Below are positions 1 to 11,952 of a stretch of 64,000 nt of DNA, piece by piece; the first letter of the stretch is position 1, and the number at the start of each line of letters is the position of its first letter. This stretch comes from Mesostigma viride (taxonomy: Eukaryota; Streptophyta; Mesostigmatophyceae; Mesostigmatales; Mesostigmataceae). Under the pieces are notes generated by a model, which saw only the letters and a program-made list of their open reading frames with translations, was not told the DNA's origin and searched no databases. Both the position numbers and the translations under genes were made by a program. Where the stretch lies: NCBI GenBank assembly GCA_009746045.1, contig RPFO01000034.1:3208181-3272180 (forward strand), in the 5' to 3' direction.

Positions 1-358
1 CACCCCGTGTATGGGGCAGTCGTAAGAATGGGGGCAGCAGCGTCTCCAGCAGGAGTAGCAGCAGGAGCTGTGCACGGGGAGCTAGATCCTGGCAATCCTT
101 CGGGGGGGGGGGGCTATGCGGAACCTAAGGGCGCTGGCAATTGTGAGTTGCAGCGAGAAGATAAGGTGGACAGCTGTTTGTACGTAGCTCATGTTGATTC
201 CTCTAAAAGTGTGGGGTTTTCCAACCGATCGTAGTCCGTGGTCAATTTATTACAATTTCGGGAATAGTAAAATGAATAGCTAGTTGCAATGATCAGCTAG
301 GTAGCATGCACGTGACAGTTGCCCAACTGGTTTCTGAACCATTTGTATTCTATCATAA

Positions 359-442
359 CCCAACTTTGTGTTGGTGCGTTCTATAATAGCCCAAAGTTGT
401 GTTGGCGCGTTCAATAATAACCCAACTTTGTGTTGGTGCGTG
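359..442. repeat. 31-bp tandem repeat in intron
   Basis: About 2.7 copies of a 31-bp unit built on CCCAACTTTGTGTTGG-like sequence start at 359, 390 and 421. The array ends just before the splice acceptor at 458-459, so it supplies most of the sequence upstream of the hinge exon. The copies differ by a few substitutions, including one inverted-looking core (CAAAGTTG for CAACTTTG). Confidence 0.75.
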
Positions 443-459
443 GACAAACACGTGTTCAG

Positions 460-1937
460 GAAACCCTCGTTTTGGCACCTCGGTCGTGAAGCTGAACAGC
501 GACATCCAGGATGACTCAGCATCAGCGGGCATGATGAAAAATGTTGTCCATTCGCTCGTGGGCGAGGTGGTTATCCTGGACCGGGCCGAAGATGCCGAGG
601 CCTATGTAGAGGGTATACTGGCTGCCCAGAGGCAGCGCACCAACGTCCCCTCTCGAGTGCTGCCGAAGATCATCAGCTGTGACGGACGCTACTTGCGCTC
701 AAGCAACGGCATTGAGCGGCCAACGGTTGGCTTGCAGGAAGAGCTGCGACGCAATTTGCCGCCTTGCTTTGGCGCCCCGTCACGCGAGAACTGCCGAAGG
801 CTAAGGTAAAGGATGGAAGCAGCATATGAGTAAACATTAGCAACGCATGGCGTAAAGAAACGTTGATTTAACGGTAGCATTTTTGCTAGAATGGGAATAT
901 GCTTAGTTTTTGTGTGGCGGGTGCCTATATTTTTATTATGCTGCGATGCTATCATCATACGCCGCCGCAATCAATACTGTGGTTTGAATGATGGGGATGC
1001 AACACATAGAAATGCTGCAGGATTGTTCCCTATGCCGATGTGCCGAGATGTGATACCATCAGGGCATCATGGCGAAGTGTTTAATTTGTCATACAGTCAA
1101 GGCACATGGTTAGGCCCAACTATGCCGCGCATTTTCTGCGCCAAAGTAGGAATCGCAGGCAGGGTAGGGTAGACCTTTTTCAAGTCGGAAGGGTGACAGT
1201 TGGAATTTAAAGGCTTCTTGTGAATGCCAACTGGAAATCTTGGTGTAGTAACACTCAAGGTAGCCTGATAGATCTGGGCGCCTGTGGAACTGCTTCAGCT
1301 CAAATAGCCCGCGCTTGCAGGAACTGGCTCTTACCATCATAACAACTAAGAATTTTGTTTTAGATCCCACCAGATGGCTCGTGAATCGTGACAGTGCACT
1401 AAAGTATCTGTTCTTGCTCCTCATGGATGTTGCGGTGGCCCTTCCTTAATCCTTTCCCCAGCGAACACTCCGGGGGGCGGGGGGCGGGGCAAGGCGGGGG
1501 CAGTGGCAGCGCTTTGGGGCACTATCTAGTGCGTGTTTGTGAAACCTTGTTTCTAATTTTTGCATCGCTTACTGCCTGTCCTACATTATCGGTGTGGCAA
1601 ACTGAGCACCATGCAACTCTGCAGGGACTTTCAAGCTCGAGCTAGAGATATACGCACCGTATTGCAGGATCTCCTGGACTACCAGAAACAGCTTTCCTTG
1701 ACGAGCACACAACTGCAGGCAGTCCAGCCGCTCGCGCAAGAGCGCCTGGAAAAGAGCAATGCCGAAACGCGCAAGCTGGCCGCGCTGGAGGCCGAGCGAC
1801 AAGAAGCGGAGGAGGAACAGAACAGAATACTGGGACGTGTCGGTGCTGCCCCAGCCCCACCTGCCCAGGCCCTATCTGCTGGCCGATTGCAGGACTGTGA
1901 GGACTATTATGAGGGAGGGTCATCGAGTAGGACATGA
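460..1937 (+). CDS. SMC-hinge-like domain and coiled coil, C-terminal exons of an SMCHD1/DMS3-like gene (5' part outside window)
   Basis: Two exons are proposed, 460-805 and 1625-1937. The first follows a TTCAG acceptor in phase 1 and ends AAG|GTAAAG in phase 2. The second starts after CTGCAG in phase 2, so the frames join without a break. Exon 1 has the look of an SMC hinge: a Val/Ile-rich strand (VVHSLVGEVVILD), an acidic helix (RAEDAEAYVEG), then KIISCDGRYLRSSNG, like the 'vvTlDGdlirp.G' end of hinge domains. Exon 2 is a charged coiled coil (ERLEKSNAETRKLAALEAER) with an Ala/Pro-rich tail and a TGA stop at 1935-1937. SMCHD1, GMI1 and DMS3 proteins use such hinges to dimerise on chromatin. 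The ATPase half would lie upstream of base 1. The hinge call is from motif pattern only; the coiled-coil exon is supported by its paralogue at 22114-22390. Confidence 0.6.
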
Positions 1938-3009
1938 TCAACCAGGAACTCCTGTCCAAGCCCTAAACTTCCTGTCACCCTGTAGACGTGCAAGGATACG
2001 GATTGTAGACGGATCGCGTAGTTTATTTTAATTTAGGAGTGCCCTCATTTCCTCTGTCGTTAGGCAGAAGAGCAAGGCTCCTGCCGGCTACTAACGCACA
2101 CACGTAACAGATGGGCATCAACGCAGGCCCCCTCTGCTGCTGGATTCGAGCTGCTCAGTGCTGGGGCAGCATTATCCTACTATTGCATCACACGTGTAAC
2201 ACTTAGCTGGATCGCCATTATTTATCTGTAATCTGAGGGCAGATGATTCGCAAAAAGCTATGGCAGCGGGCTGCGTAGATTTCTTGGATACCAGGTGCCT
2301 CCGAATCTGTCCGGGCACCGCTTGTGATGTGCATTGGGGTGAACACAGGGACCCATGGGGCCCGCATTTGTACCACTAGATAGCTAAGCATCCTCCACCC
2401 CATGCCAGGCCTTTTAGGTATGATACATCATGGTGGTGCAGGTGCACCTTGTGCACCCAGAGTAGGTGGCGGTTTACATCCCCCCACCTGCAGGTTGTAG
2501 CTCAGCATGTATTACAAACCATAAGCCCCCTCTCAGGGCTATGTGTTACATAAGCTCCCAATGGAGTTATGTTCTGAATTAGTTAATTACTAGCTAGGCT
2601 GTCAATCGGTCAACGCAACCAGTTATGGAATCCACCTGTCACGTCCGTGATCACTTACGTCCGTGCACTCGAGAAACGGCTGTTCACCGAATCATTTACG
2701 TCGGGTTCAAATCCGCTGGTTTGGTTCCGCGGTAGCCGTTTGGCTTGGATTTGTTCAAGTCTGGGCACCGGTGTTACGGCGCGTAACAATCTGCAGTAGT
2801 TACGGCCGTAAATGTAGCTCTTACGTTTCAGTGGCCTCAGTAATTCTGTACGGTCTGTGGTTATGACCGTGAGCTTTCCTACGCCTACGTGTAGTTAGTA
2901 ACTTTGGCCGGTGGTTACCCGGGCCTGTGACGTGGAAATTGTGTGGTACTGTAGTTCGGTGCATCTGCGCCGCGCTGCGTACTTTATAACTAATTAATTG
3001 ATTAATTAA
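1938..3009. other. intergenic, no gene seen
   Basis: Only short unrelated ORFs are present. TGTAA, the usual chlorophyte polyadenylation signal, occurs near 2193 and 2226 and could end the upstream gene. From about 3000 TTAATTAA-type repeats and pieces of LINE 3' sequence begin. Confidence 0.5.
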
Positions 3010-3116
3010 TTATTTAATTGATTAATGGAGGCAGATGGTACGCAAGGATAGATGGCAATAGCAATCACTACTAACTAGGACCTAGCCTTAGTAGCTTACA
3101 TCCGATCCATCCGTCC

Positions 3117-5450
3117 GAGGCGTTCGTCGATGCGCTGGACATCCCGGCCAGCCACGCCCAGCTGTTCGCTGCCGGCCCGGCCTCGGCCCTTCGGCACCTC
3201 GCTGACAAGCTGCCCGCGGCCGGGGCCCTACTGCCCCCCCGCCGCCCGCCCCGCTTCACCAGCCTGCACCGGCTCCCCGCCGTCATCCAGGCCCGGCAAG
3301 CCCTGCGCGACAACCGCGACCCCGCCCGCTACGCCCGCCTCAAAGCCGATTACCACTCGGCCATCCGGCAGGCGACCAAGGAGCAGGAGGACCTTCATGT
3401 CCGCGAGTACTTCGCCCACCTCAAGGACCAGCACGGCAAGTACGCCTGGACCCGCCTGCGTCACGCCCAACGGCCCGCCGGCGGCGCGCAGCCGGCGCCG
3501 CGGACGCTCTCTGGCTCACCGCAGCAGCAGCTCGACCAATGGTATTCCTCCCAGTCCCGGCTGCTCGGCGCCCCCCCGCCGCCTCCGCCGCTTGGCCCTC
3601 TGGCGGCCGCACGCCTGGCAGTAGCACCGGCGGACGTCCCTGCGCCGCCCACGCCGCCCGCCGCTGAGCAGGACTACACGTACCCAGCCCTGACGGAACC
3701 CCTGGCCCACCCCAACGAGCTCCCGCCGTTCACCGAGCTCGAGCTGAGCACCGCCGCCAAGCAACTCCGCTTCTATGCTGCCGTTGGACCTGACCAGCTC
3801 CCAGCCCCGGTGATTAAGCTGACGGCGCTCACGGGGTTTCTGCTTGACGTCTGCAACCGGATCCTGCTTGCTGACGCGCCGCCGATTCCTGAGTGGCAGC
3901 ACAGCTACCGTATTATGCTGTACAAAAACAAAGGTTCCCCTGACGACCCCGCCAACTACAGAGGAGTCTGCATCCAGAGCGCCGCACTTAAGTTGTTCAT
4001 GCGCATGATCCTCAACCGCCTTCGTTCTGCCCTCGACTGTCACCTTGGGGAAAGTCAAATGGGCTTCCGTCCTGGGCGCAACACGGTCATGGCCATCTTC
4101 GTCGCGCGTCGCCTCTTCGAGGAAATCGCTCTCCTGCAACCTGGTGAGTTTCCCGCCATCCTCATCTTCGTCGACTTCATCAAGGCTTTTGATTCTGTCC
4201 TCTGGGACGCTCTATGGGCTGTACTTGCTCGCGCTCGCGTCCCCACTCCCCTGATTACCGTCATCCGCACGCTGTATGAGGGGTCGACCACTTCGGTGCG
4301 CACTCAACACGGCATTACCCCGCCCTGCCCACTGCAGACCGGCGTCTGGCAGGGTTGCGTCCTGTCGCCGTACCTGTTTATTATTGTAGTGGATTATGTT
4401 ATGCGCCAGGCACGTGCTCGCTTTGCTAGCATTGCAGGCCGTGCCCCTGGCCTAGCGATCACGAACGAGCTTGGGGAAGGGGGGCCGACTAACAAGCAGA
4501 ATTTACTAGCTGACCTCATTTATGCCGACGACATCACGCTCATCGAGAAGCCGGAGTCTGCCCAACTTTGGCTGGACTGCCTGGCTCTCGAGGCTCGGGC
4601 GGTTGGTCTAGAAATCAGCCCCAAAACGGAGGCCCTGGCCCTCGGCATGGCAGGGCCCCCACCCACACTCCGCCTCTTAGACGATGCCGAGGTCAACTAC
4701 CCTACTTCAGGCCGCTTCAAGCTGCTCGGCAGTTGGCTTCCCGACTGCGAGGACGACATGACGACACGGATCGGCATGGCGTGGGCGCACCTCCATGACC
4801 ACCGCCGCTGGTGGAGCAACCCCGCCCTACCCCGGATCGTCAAGCGTGACCTCTTCAAGGTCGTCATTCTGACAATCCTGACCTACGCCGGCGCCGAGAC
4901 GTGGACACTGATGCAGGAGCTGGAGCAACGACTCGACGGCGCCGTCACCAAGATGCTGCGCAAGGCCCTTAACATCCCCTTTGGTTTGCACATTAGTAAT
5001 GAGGATTTGTACGCTGATTTGCCCTATGTTTCCCACATTATTAGGCACAGGCGCCTGGGCCTATAGCCGGGCACCTGGCCCGCACAGATCAGGTAGATAC
5101 ATCAGATAGACTAGCTGGCACCAAGCCCGCCCAGCCTGGGCGATATGTCCTCACCTGGCGTGCCCCCGGCCGCGCGCGGCAGGGCCGCCACCCGTGGACT
5201 TTTCGTGATAGACTCGGCATGGACATGTGCTACACTAGACGTGACGGGCTCACCCCCGGGCAGCCTCCTGGTTTGTCTGTAATATGGAGGCAGATGGTGC
5301 GCAAGGATAGATGGCAAGTAGTGATGAAGGAGACCACCCCCAAGCCTGTGGGGGCTCCGCGTGTGACCAAGTATGGCATTCATAGCGATTCGGGCCGCGG
5401 TGCCCACACCCCTGTAACTAGGACCTAGATAGCTTATACCATCCATTCCA
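3117..5450 (+). mobile_element. LINE (non-LTR retrotransposon) copy 1, 5'-truncated, broken near its C-terminus
   Basis: One frame is open from 3117 to the stop at 5064-5066 (about 650 codons). It covers a linker rich in Ala/Pro, then a reverse transcriptase: NYRGVCIQSAALKLF, GFRPGRNT, FVDFIKAFDSV (catalytic Asp), QGCVLSPYLF and YADD at 4521-4532. The thumb and connection region has the usual GAETWTL and RRLGL segments. Compared with copy 2 there is a 2-base insertion (TA) near 5065 that truncates the protein before the GHLART tail, and a 3-base insertion near 4889. Remaining 3' sequence continues to about 5450. The endonuclease part is absent here but seen in copy 3. Clade not assigned; the motif set is that of RT_nLTR-like LINEs. 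Confidence 0.9.
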
Positions 5451-5776
5451 TCCCATGTTCCGCTCCCACTGAGGGCTTATTATGCTCACGTGACGCAGTC
5501 ACGTGTCTATTAATTAATTAATTAATCCGATCCATTCCATCCCATGTTCCCCTCCCACTGAGGACTCATGCTCGATCACAGTGACGCAGTCACGTATCTA
5601 TTAATTAATTATCAGGGCATAAAAAGTTCCATTACTTTGTATTAATTGGCACCCACGTGACGCAGTCACGTGCCGGTTAATTAATGAGTTAGTTAATGAA
5701 TTAACTAAATAATGCCGCCCTCGGATATGCATGCATGATGAAATTTAGAAGCTACCTATACTTATTAATTAATTAA
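5451..5776. repeat. stacked LINE 3' tails: TTAATTAA runs with CACGTGAC palindromes
   Basis: Three successive segments each hold a variant of CACGTGACGCAGTCACGTG, an inverted repeat of 8 bp with a 3-base loop, followed by (TTAA/AATT)n. The first two also hold the TCCCATGTTCC(C/G)CTCCCACTGAGGA block that ends every copy of this LINE in the window. They look like repeated insertions or rearrangements of the LINE 3' end. No coding potential. Confidence 0.75.
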
Positions 5777-7825
5777 TACCTTCATGTCCGCGAGTACTTC
5801 GCCCACCTCAAGGACCAGCACGGCAAGTACGCCTGGACCCGCCTGCGTCACGCCCAACGGCCCGCCGGCGGCGCGCAGCCGGCGCCGCGGACGCTCTCTG
5901 GCTCACCGCAGCAGCAGCTCGACCAGTGGTATTCCTCCCAGTCCCGGCTGCTCGGCGCCCCCCCGCCGCCTCCGCCGCTTGGCCCTCTGGCGGCCGCACG
6001 CCTGGCAGTAGCACCTGCGGACGTCCCTGCGCCGCCCACGCCGCCCGCCGCTGAGCAGGACTACACGTACCCAGCCCTGACGGAACCAGCCCTGGCCGAC
6101 CCCAACGAGCTCCCGCCGTTCACCGAGCTCGAGCTGAGCACCGCCGCCAAGCAACTCCGCTTTTATTATGCCGCCGTTGGACCTGACCAGCTCCCAGCCC
6201 CGGTGATTAAGCTGACGGCGCTCACGGGGTTCCTGCTTGACGTCTGCAACCGGATCCTGCTTGCCGACGCGCCGCCGATTCCTGAGTGGCAGCACAGCTA
6301 CCGTATTATGCTGTACAAAAACAAAGGTTCCCCTGACGACCCCGCCAACTACAGAGGAGTGTGCATCCAGAGCGCCGCACTTAAGTTGTTCATGCGCATG
6401 ATCCTCAACCGCCTTCGTTCTGCTCTCGACTGTCACCTTGGGGAAAGTCAAATGGGCTTCCGTCCTGGGCGCAACACCGTCATGGCCATCTTCGTCGCGC
6501 GTCGCCTCTTCGAGGAAATCGCTCTCCTGCAACCTGGTGAGTTTCCCGCAATCCTGATCTTCGTCGACTTCATCAAGGCTTTTGATTCTGTCCTCTGGGA
6601 CGCTCTATGGGCTGTACTTGCTCGCGCTCGCGTCCCCACTCCCCTGATTACCGTCATCCGCACGCTGTATGAGGGGTCCACCACTTCGGTGCGCACTCAA
6701 CACGGCATTACCCCGCCATGCCCACTGCAGACCGGCGTCTGGCAGGGTTGCGTCCTGTCGCCGTACCTGTTTATTATTGTAGTGGATTATGTTATGCGCC
6801 AGGCACGTGCTCGCTTTGCTAGCATTGCAGGCCGTGCCCCTGGCCTAGCGATCACGAACGAGCTTGGGGAAGGGGGGCCGACTAACAAGCAGAATTTACT
6901 AGCTGACCTCATTTATGCCGACGACATCACGCTCATCGAGAAGCCGGAGTCTGCCCAACTTTGGCTGGACTGCCTGGCTCTCGAGGCTCGGGCGGTTGGT
7001 CTAGAAATCAGCCCCAAAACGGAGGCCCTGGCCCTCGGCATGGCAGGGCCCCCACCCACACTCCGCCTCTTAGACGATGCCGAGGTCAACTACCCTCCTT
7101 CAGGCCGCTTCAAGCTGCTCGGCAGTTGGCTTCCCGACTGCGAGGACGACATGACGACACGGATCGGCATGGCGTGGGCGCACCTCCATGACCACCGCCG
7201 CTGGTGGAGCAACCCCGCCCTACCCCGGATCGTCAAGCGTGACCTCTTCAAGGTCGTCATTCTGACAATCCTGACCTACGGCGCCGAGACGTGGACACTG
7301 ACGCAGGAGCTGGAGCAACGACTCGACGGCGCCGTCACCAAGATGCTGCGCAAGGCCCTTAACATCCCCTTTGGTTTGCACATTAGTAATGAGGATTTGT
7401 ACGCTGATTTGCCCTATGTTTCCCACATTATTAGGCACAGGCGCCTGGGCCTAGCCGGGCACCTGGCCCGCACAGATCAGGTAGATACATCAGATAGACT
7501 AGCTGGCACCAAGCCCGCCCAGCCTGGGCGATATGTCCTCACCTGGCGTGCCCCCGGCCGCGCGCGGCAGGGCCGCCACCCGTGGACTTTTCGTGATAGA
7601 CTCGGCATGGACATGTGCTACACGACGGGACGGGCTCACACCCGGGCAGCCTCCTGGTTTGTCTGTAATATGGAGGCAGATGGTGCGCAAGGATAGATGG
7701 CAAGTAGTGATGAAGGAGACCACCCCCAAGCCTGTGGGGGCTCCGCGTGTGACCAAGTATGGCATTCATAGCGATTCGGGCCGCGGTGCCCACACCCCTG
7801 TAACTAGGACCTAGATAGCTTATAC
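5777..7825 (+). mobile_element. LINE copy 2, longest intact RT reading frame
   Basis: Open frame 5777-7696 (640 codons), joining at its 5' end directly onto TTAATTAA sequence, so this copy is shorter at the 5' side than copy 1. RT motifs are as in copy 1 (GFRPGRNT, FVDFIKAFDSV, QGCVLSPYLF, LIYADDI), then GAETWTL, a C-terminal RRLGLAGHLARTDQ segment and GRHPWTFRDRLGMDMCY. Frame changes near 7620-7650 relative to copies 1 and 3 shift the end, so the stop at 7694-7696 is probably not the ancestral one; the alternative frame runs to 7814. The protein would prime reverse transcription at the target site. No endonuclease is encoded in this fragment. Confidence 0.9.
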
Positions 7826-8030
7826 CATCCATTCCATCCCATGTTCCCCTCCCACTGAGGACTTATGCTCACGTGACGCAGTCACGTGTCTATTAATTAA
7901 TTAATTAATTAATTAATTAATTAATTAATTAATTAATTAATTAATAGACACGTGACTGCGTCACGTGAGCATAAGTCCTCAGTGGGAGGGGAACATGGGA
8001 TGGAATGGATTGTGTAAGCTATCTAGGTCC
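7806..8030. repeat. long inverted repeat of LINE 3' ends around a TTAA core
   Basis: Left arm 7806-7890 (LINE 3' end, CACGTGACGCAGTCACGTG near 7870) is mirrored by the right arm 7940-8030 about a run of roughly 50 bases of TTAA repeats. The arms are nearly perfect complements over about 85 bases, giving a potential large hairpin. It is best explained as two LINE 3' ends joined tail to tail. Confidence 0.85.
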
Positions 8031-8400
8031 TTTCGTGATAGACTCGGCATGGACATGTGCTACGCTAGACGTGACGGGCTCACACCCGGGCAGGCCTCCT
8101 GGTTTGTCTGTAATATGGAGGCAGATGGTACGCATGCAAGGATAGATGGCAAGTAGTGATGAAGGAGACCACCCCCAAGTCTGTGGGGGCTCCGCGTGTG
8201 ACCGCGTATGGCATTCATAGCGATTCGGGCCGCGGTGCCCACAACCCTTTAACTAGGACGTACCTAGATAGCTTACACCATCCATTCCATCCCATGTTTC
8301 CCTCCCACTGAGGACTTATGCTCACGTGACGCAGTCACGTGTCTATTAATTAATTAATTAATTAATTAATTAATTAATTAATTAATTAATTAATTAAGTA
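8031..8400 (+). mobile_element. LINE 3'-end fragment, plus orientation, with TTAA tail
   Basis: Starts at TTTCGTGATAGACTCGGCAT, which is the DRLGMD coding segment near the C-terminus of the LINE, and continues through the 3' UTR to the CACGTGAC palindrome near 8325 and a TTAA tail to about 8400. Only the last 300 bases of the element are present. Confidence 0.8.
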
Positions 8401-8401
8401 A

Positions 8402-8637
8402 TTAATTAATTAATCTAGGTCCTAGTTACAGGGTTGTGGGCACCACGGGCCCGAATTGCTATGAATCCAATACGCGGTCACATGCGGAGCCCCCACAGAC
8501 TTGGGGGTGGTCTCCTTCATCACTACTTGCAATCTATCCTTGCGTACCATGATTCTGCCTCCATATTACAGACAAACCAGGAGGCTGCCCGGGTGTGAGC
8601 CCGTCACGTCTAGTGTAGTATAGCACATGTCCATGCC
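8402..8637 (-). mobile_element. LINE 3'-end fragment, minus orientation, split by the Ty3 element
   Basis: Reverse complement of the LINE 3' region (TCTAGGTCCTAGTTACAGGG to CACATGTCCATGCC). It stops exactly at the Ty3 5' LTR and resumes after the 3' LTR at 17985 with ATGCCGAGTCTATCACGAAA, restoring the sequence seen intact at 18508-18545. The LINE fragment is therefore older than the LTR element. Confidence 0.85.
8633..8637. repeat. target-site duplication ATGCC (left)
   Basis: Five bases ATGCC directly before the 5' LTR are repeated directly after the 3' LTR (17985-17989). Five-base duplications are typical of Ty3-type integrases. Confidence 0.9.
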
Positions 8638-9340
8638 TGTAACAACCAAATGTTACATCCAAAGTTTTCCTACTGATTGATCTGATTATGAGTTCTTTAG
8701 GACAATTATTTGGGAAGTTAGGAGGCTTCGACGTCTGATGGATATTGGGCCTGCTGAGATCTGCAGATATTATTGTTCTACCCTCATTGGTCGTGGCCTG
8801 ATCCACGTAGGGTACTTTGCATGGTTTTGTTTAGTCAGTCATAGATTCTCTTTAATACCGTTGTACCTGGTGGATCTGGTTCCAGGTCATGGAGATTCAG
8901 TATGTGCTGGCTTTGTGTTGTGTTGAAGATTCGGAAGCTAAGATCTTATCTTGAGTGATTCTCACTTTTGATTGGTCCTTCCGAGTTAGGGCTGAGCCGA
9001 CCCTGCGTGCATGATGACTTTTATCCAGTTTGTGGCGGCTGGAAACGTGTGCGTGTAAGAAAGCTAAGCTATGGTGTAATTCAAGGGATTCCTTGTTTCA
9101 TCAATCAAACAACCCTCGCTAAAAGTCAACTATAACTTCAACAGATAGTCGACTTGGATATAACATTGTCTGTTGTGTCTAACAAGGGTGGGGACTCATT
9201 CCCTTAACTGTTGAAGATCCATCTTCATTGCTTCTCTGGACGTGAAGTTATCTGTCGCGACTCCAACCCAGGTATAAAGATCTTTTCACATCAATGTTGA
9301 AACTGAGGCTGTTGCAAACACAACATTTTTAGTCGTTACA
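8638..9340 (+). repeat. 5' LTR
   Basis: 703 bp, TGTAAC...GTTACA. It is identical to the 3' LTR except for a T/C difference in GTTTAGTC (GTTCAGTC in the other) and one extra T in CTCTTTAATACC. It contains the promoter; a TATA-like TATAAAG lies at 9273-9279. Confidence 0.95.
9273..9279 (+). promoter_or_regulatory. TATA-like box in 5' LTR
   Basis: TATAAAG about 65 bases before the LTR end is the only good core-promoter candidate in the LTR. The same motif occurs in the 3' LTR. Confidence 0.45.
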
Positions 9341-9341
9341 T

Positions 9342-9354
9342 TGGTATCGGAGGT
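9342..9354 (+). promoter_or_regulatory. tRNA-Met(i) primer-binding site
   Basis: TGGTATCGGAGGT begins two bases after the LTR. It matches the TGGTATCAGAG complement of the initiator tRNA-Met 3' end at all but one of the first 11 positions, the usual primer for chromoviruses. Confidence 0.8.
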
Positions 9355-9559
9355 TTCTACCTCGGTGTTGGTTGTCTTGATAGTATTAGTTCACGGTTAA
9401 CAATGGAATTCTTGCCTGACCCAGAGAGGGTACGTTATGCTGTGTGTTCGGACAGTTTTTAGAGTGTGACTCATCCTTATGTGACAGTCTTGCTCTGAGA
9501 GCTGCTTTGAGCTTACAAGTCTCTAACGTTTCCCCAGTCCGGCATGCGCGACCCATGGA

Positions 9560-11346
9560 GTGATGAGTAACCCGGAGACACAACCACCGTTATCAAGTAA
9601 GAGAGTTGAAGATGCAACCACATCTTTAGCAGCTCAACGGACGACCGGTGATGAAAGGGTTTCATCATCTACTCCCAGACGTCAACTATTTGGAGATACC
9701 ACCTTAATGTCTGCTTCCCGCAGATATTCGCTGTCGGTCGGCCCAAAGTTCTCCATCTTGCCCCTCGGTGTGCAACCAGGCGAGCCCTCCTTGCGTGGCA
9801 CTGGTAGAGGTGGACCACGGTTCTCCAACGTGGAGGACACGCGTTCGCCAGCACCCGAATACGGTTCGGCTATTCGTTTTGGCTACAACACGGTGCCGGG
9901 GCGAGACGGCACTCGGCTAGCGGCTGACGAGCTGACAGCGGAGAAAATTCGATTACAACATGAACGTGAGGAAGCTGCGAGAGCTAGAAGTGTGGCGGAA
10001 GCGCTGGAGAAGAGTGTGGGTAGGACTATTGCGCGTGTGCAGCAACTTGAGTCGCAAGGGCAGGCGGGCGATGGAGAGTCTGTTTTCGTGGATCAACCGT
10101 CTCCAACACTGGGTATACGAAGGGTATATGCGGCTGACGCTCCTTTTGTTGATGAAGGGACAGATGCACAGGGGCATGAGCCTCCACGGCTCTCGGTGGC
10201 TGCGACATTGCCGGAGAGTCAGAATGCACCACACGCCCCAGTGATGGAGCTCACGTCTTTGTATCCTCGTACTGTTCCTTTCCCAAGGTGGAGTCGGTAG
10301 ACAAGCTATCGCTGACCAACCTTACCCATCGCAGCTTCGACCATTTCTCCACCAAGTTTCAGGATGTCTTCGCTATTCACTTCGCCAACTACGGGCCCAA
10401 GGCAGAGGAACGTCTCACGATGGACATCCAGAAGAGAATGGTTAGGCAGCGGATGAGTGACAGTGCCAGCGACCGTTTTGATGAGTTTTTGCGTTCTGTG
10501 GCTGGACGTGCGTGTACCGACCTCCCCTCTCTCCTATTGGGCTTTCGCCGGTTTCTGTTACCCCAGGATCAGCTTCGCATGGATCGGGACGCACTGGCTA
10601 ACTGTACACAGGCTGGTTTGACGCTGCCACAGTTCGTGGAGCAATTCACCAACCTTAGAGCCAAGATTCCCCAATGCTCTGACGCAGAGGCGCTTCACAG
10701 ACTCCTGCATGGCATGGCTCCCACGTGCGACTGGATGTGGACAAGCACTTCTCCCAGTTCGACTATGTGGACTGGCAATGGGACAAGGTGTTGTCTTATG
10801 TGCTCACCCTCTGTCGTGTGCCTGCTTTTTCTGTCAAGTGGGAGCCTGTGGCCACGCCAGTGCCACCCATCAAGAAGTCCCTGAACCAGCTGGATGACCT
10901 CCTGGGGGAGCTCAATGCCTTGGATCCCACCCAGGGTAACTGTTTTATCTGCAACCAGCCAGGTCACTTTGCACGGGACTGCCCTAGACGGGACCAGTTT
11001 CCCCCTGCCACGAGAGGACCTTTTGGCGCCTTACCATCTCCCAGGCCACCCAGCCTTCCTCCTGGCGTTCCTGCTGGCGATCACCGGATGCAGCCAGGGT
11101 TCCAGCCCAACTTCCAGCCCTCTGGGAGGTTCCAGTCCCGCGCTCGACCCTTCAGCAGACAGGATAAGCGTAGGATGGTGAACGCTCTCATGCAGCTGCT
11201 GGCAGATGAGGAGGATGGGGGGACGAGGATGAGCCTCCAGCACCACCTGAGCAGCTTCCACCATCAAGCAGTGGAGCACTCCCAGACCCACCTGAGTCAA
11301 AAAACTAGTTGGGTCCCCAGGTCATCCTTCTGTCATGGCCAGGTCT
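9560..11346 (+). pseudogene. Gag (capsid and nucleocapsid), frameshifted
   Basis: Three overlapping frames carry one protein: 9560-10300 (Ser/Pro-rich N-terminus, then a charged helix with LQHEREEAARARSVAEALEK), 10288-10720 (capsid-like segment, FDHFSTKFQDVFAIHFANYG through LPQFVEQFTNLRAKIPQCSD) and 10720-11348, which ends in a single zinc knuckle CFICNQPGHFARDC (C-x2-C-x4-H-x4-C) and a Pro/Arg-rich tail. Gag packages the RNA. The first frame change falls near 10290 and the second near 10718. The order of parts is that of an ordinary Ty3 Gag. Confidence 0.85.
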
Positions 11347-11952
11347 GACCTGCCTGCTGTTGACGTTAGGCCAGTGAACACTGTGGGTGCTTCTGACCCT
11401 GCTGTCCCTGTGGGTCCTCCTGTACCAGGTCACTTACTCAAGTTTCAGGCTAGGCTCCTCAACGTGCCAGTTCCCTTGGCTCAACCAGCTTGCTTGTTTA
11501 TGATTGATTCTGGTGCTGGCAGTAATTATATTGCTGCATCCTTGGTGCAGGAGTTGAAGTTGCCTGTGTTGGCCCACCCCACACCTGTCATGGTGCAGTA
11601 TTCTGATGGCAGGAGAAGCTGCTCACCTGGCTATGTGCAGCTCATCTTCCAAGTTTGTTCATCCCAGACTTTGGAAGTGACAGCAGATGTCATTCCCCTC
11701 ACGGCAGCAGATGTGATTTTGGGGATCCCATGGTTGTCTGACACCAATCCTGCTATTTCTTGGCCTGACAGGGTGGTCCAGTTCAAGGATGGGGCCGTGT
11801 GGGATGCTACCTGTGTGTTGCCAGGGGGGAGAAGAACAGCCACTGAGTGCTGTTCCTCACAGACAGCTGTCAATGATGGCAAGGGAGGGGAAGCAGGTGC
11901 GAAAGGGTGGATCAAGAGCCGACTTTGGAGGAGAAACGGGCTGCCCTACTGA
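11335..11952 (+). pseudogene. retropepsin-like aspartic protease
   Basis: The catalytic motif FMIDSGAGSNYI lies about 60 residues into the frame and the matching C-terminal ADVILGIPWL follows about 75 residues later, as in Ty3 proteases. The frame overlaps the end of Gag by a few bases, so protease may be made by frameshifting from gag, then another frame change near 11905 leads into RT. Confidence 0.85.

Noticed and set aside
3516-4139. 207-codon ORF antisense to LINE copy 1 (also 5903-6532 and 20001-20366)
   Set aside because: Mirror of the GC-rich LINE linker; present only because the sense codons are GC-rich.
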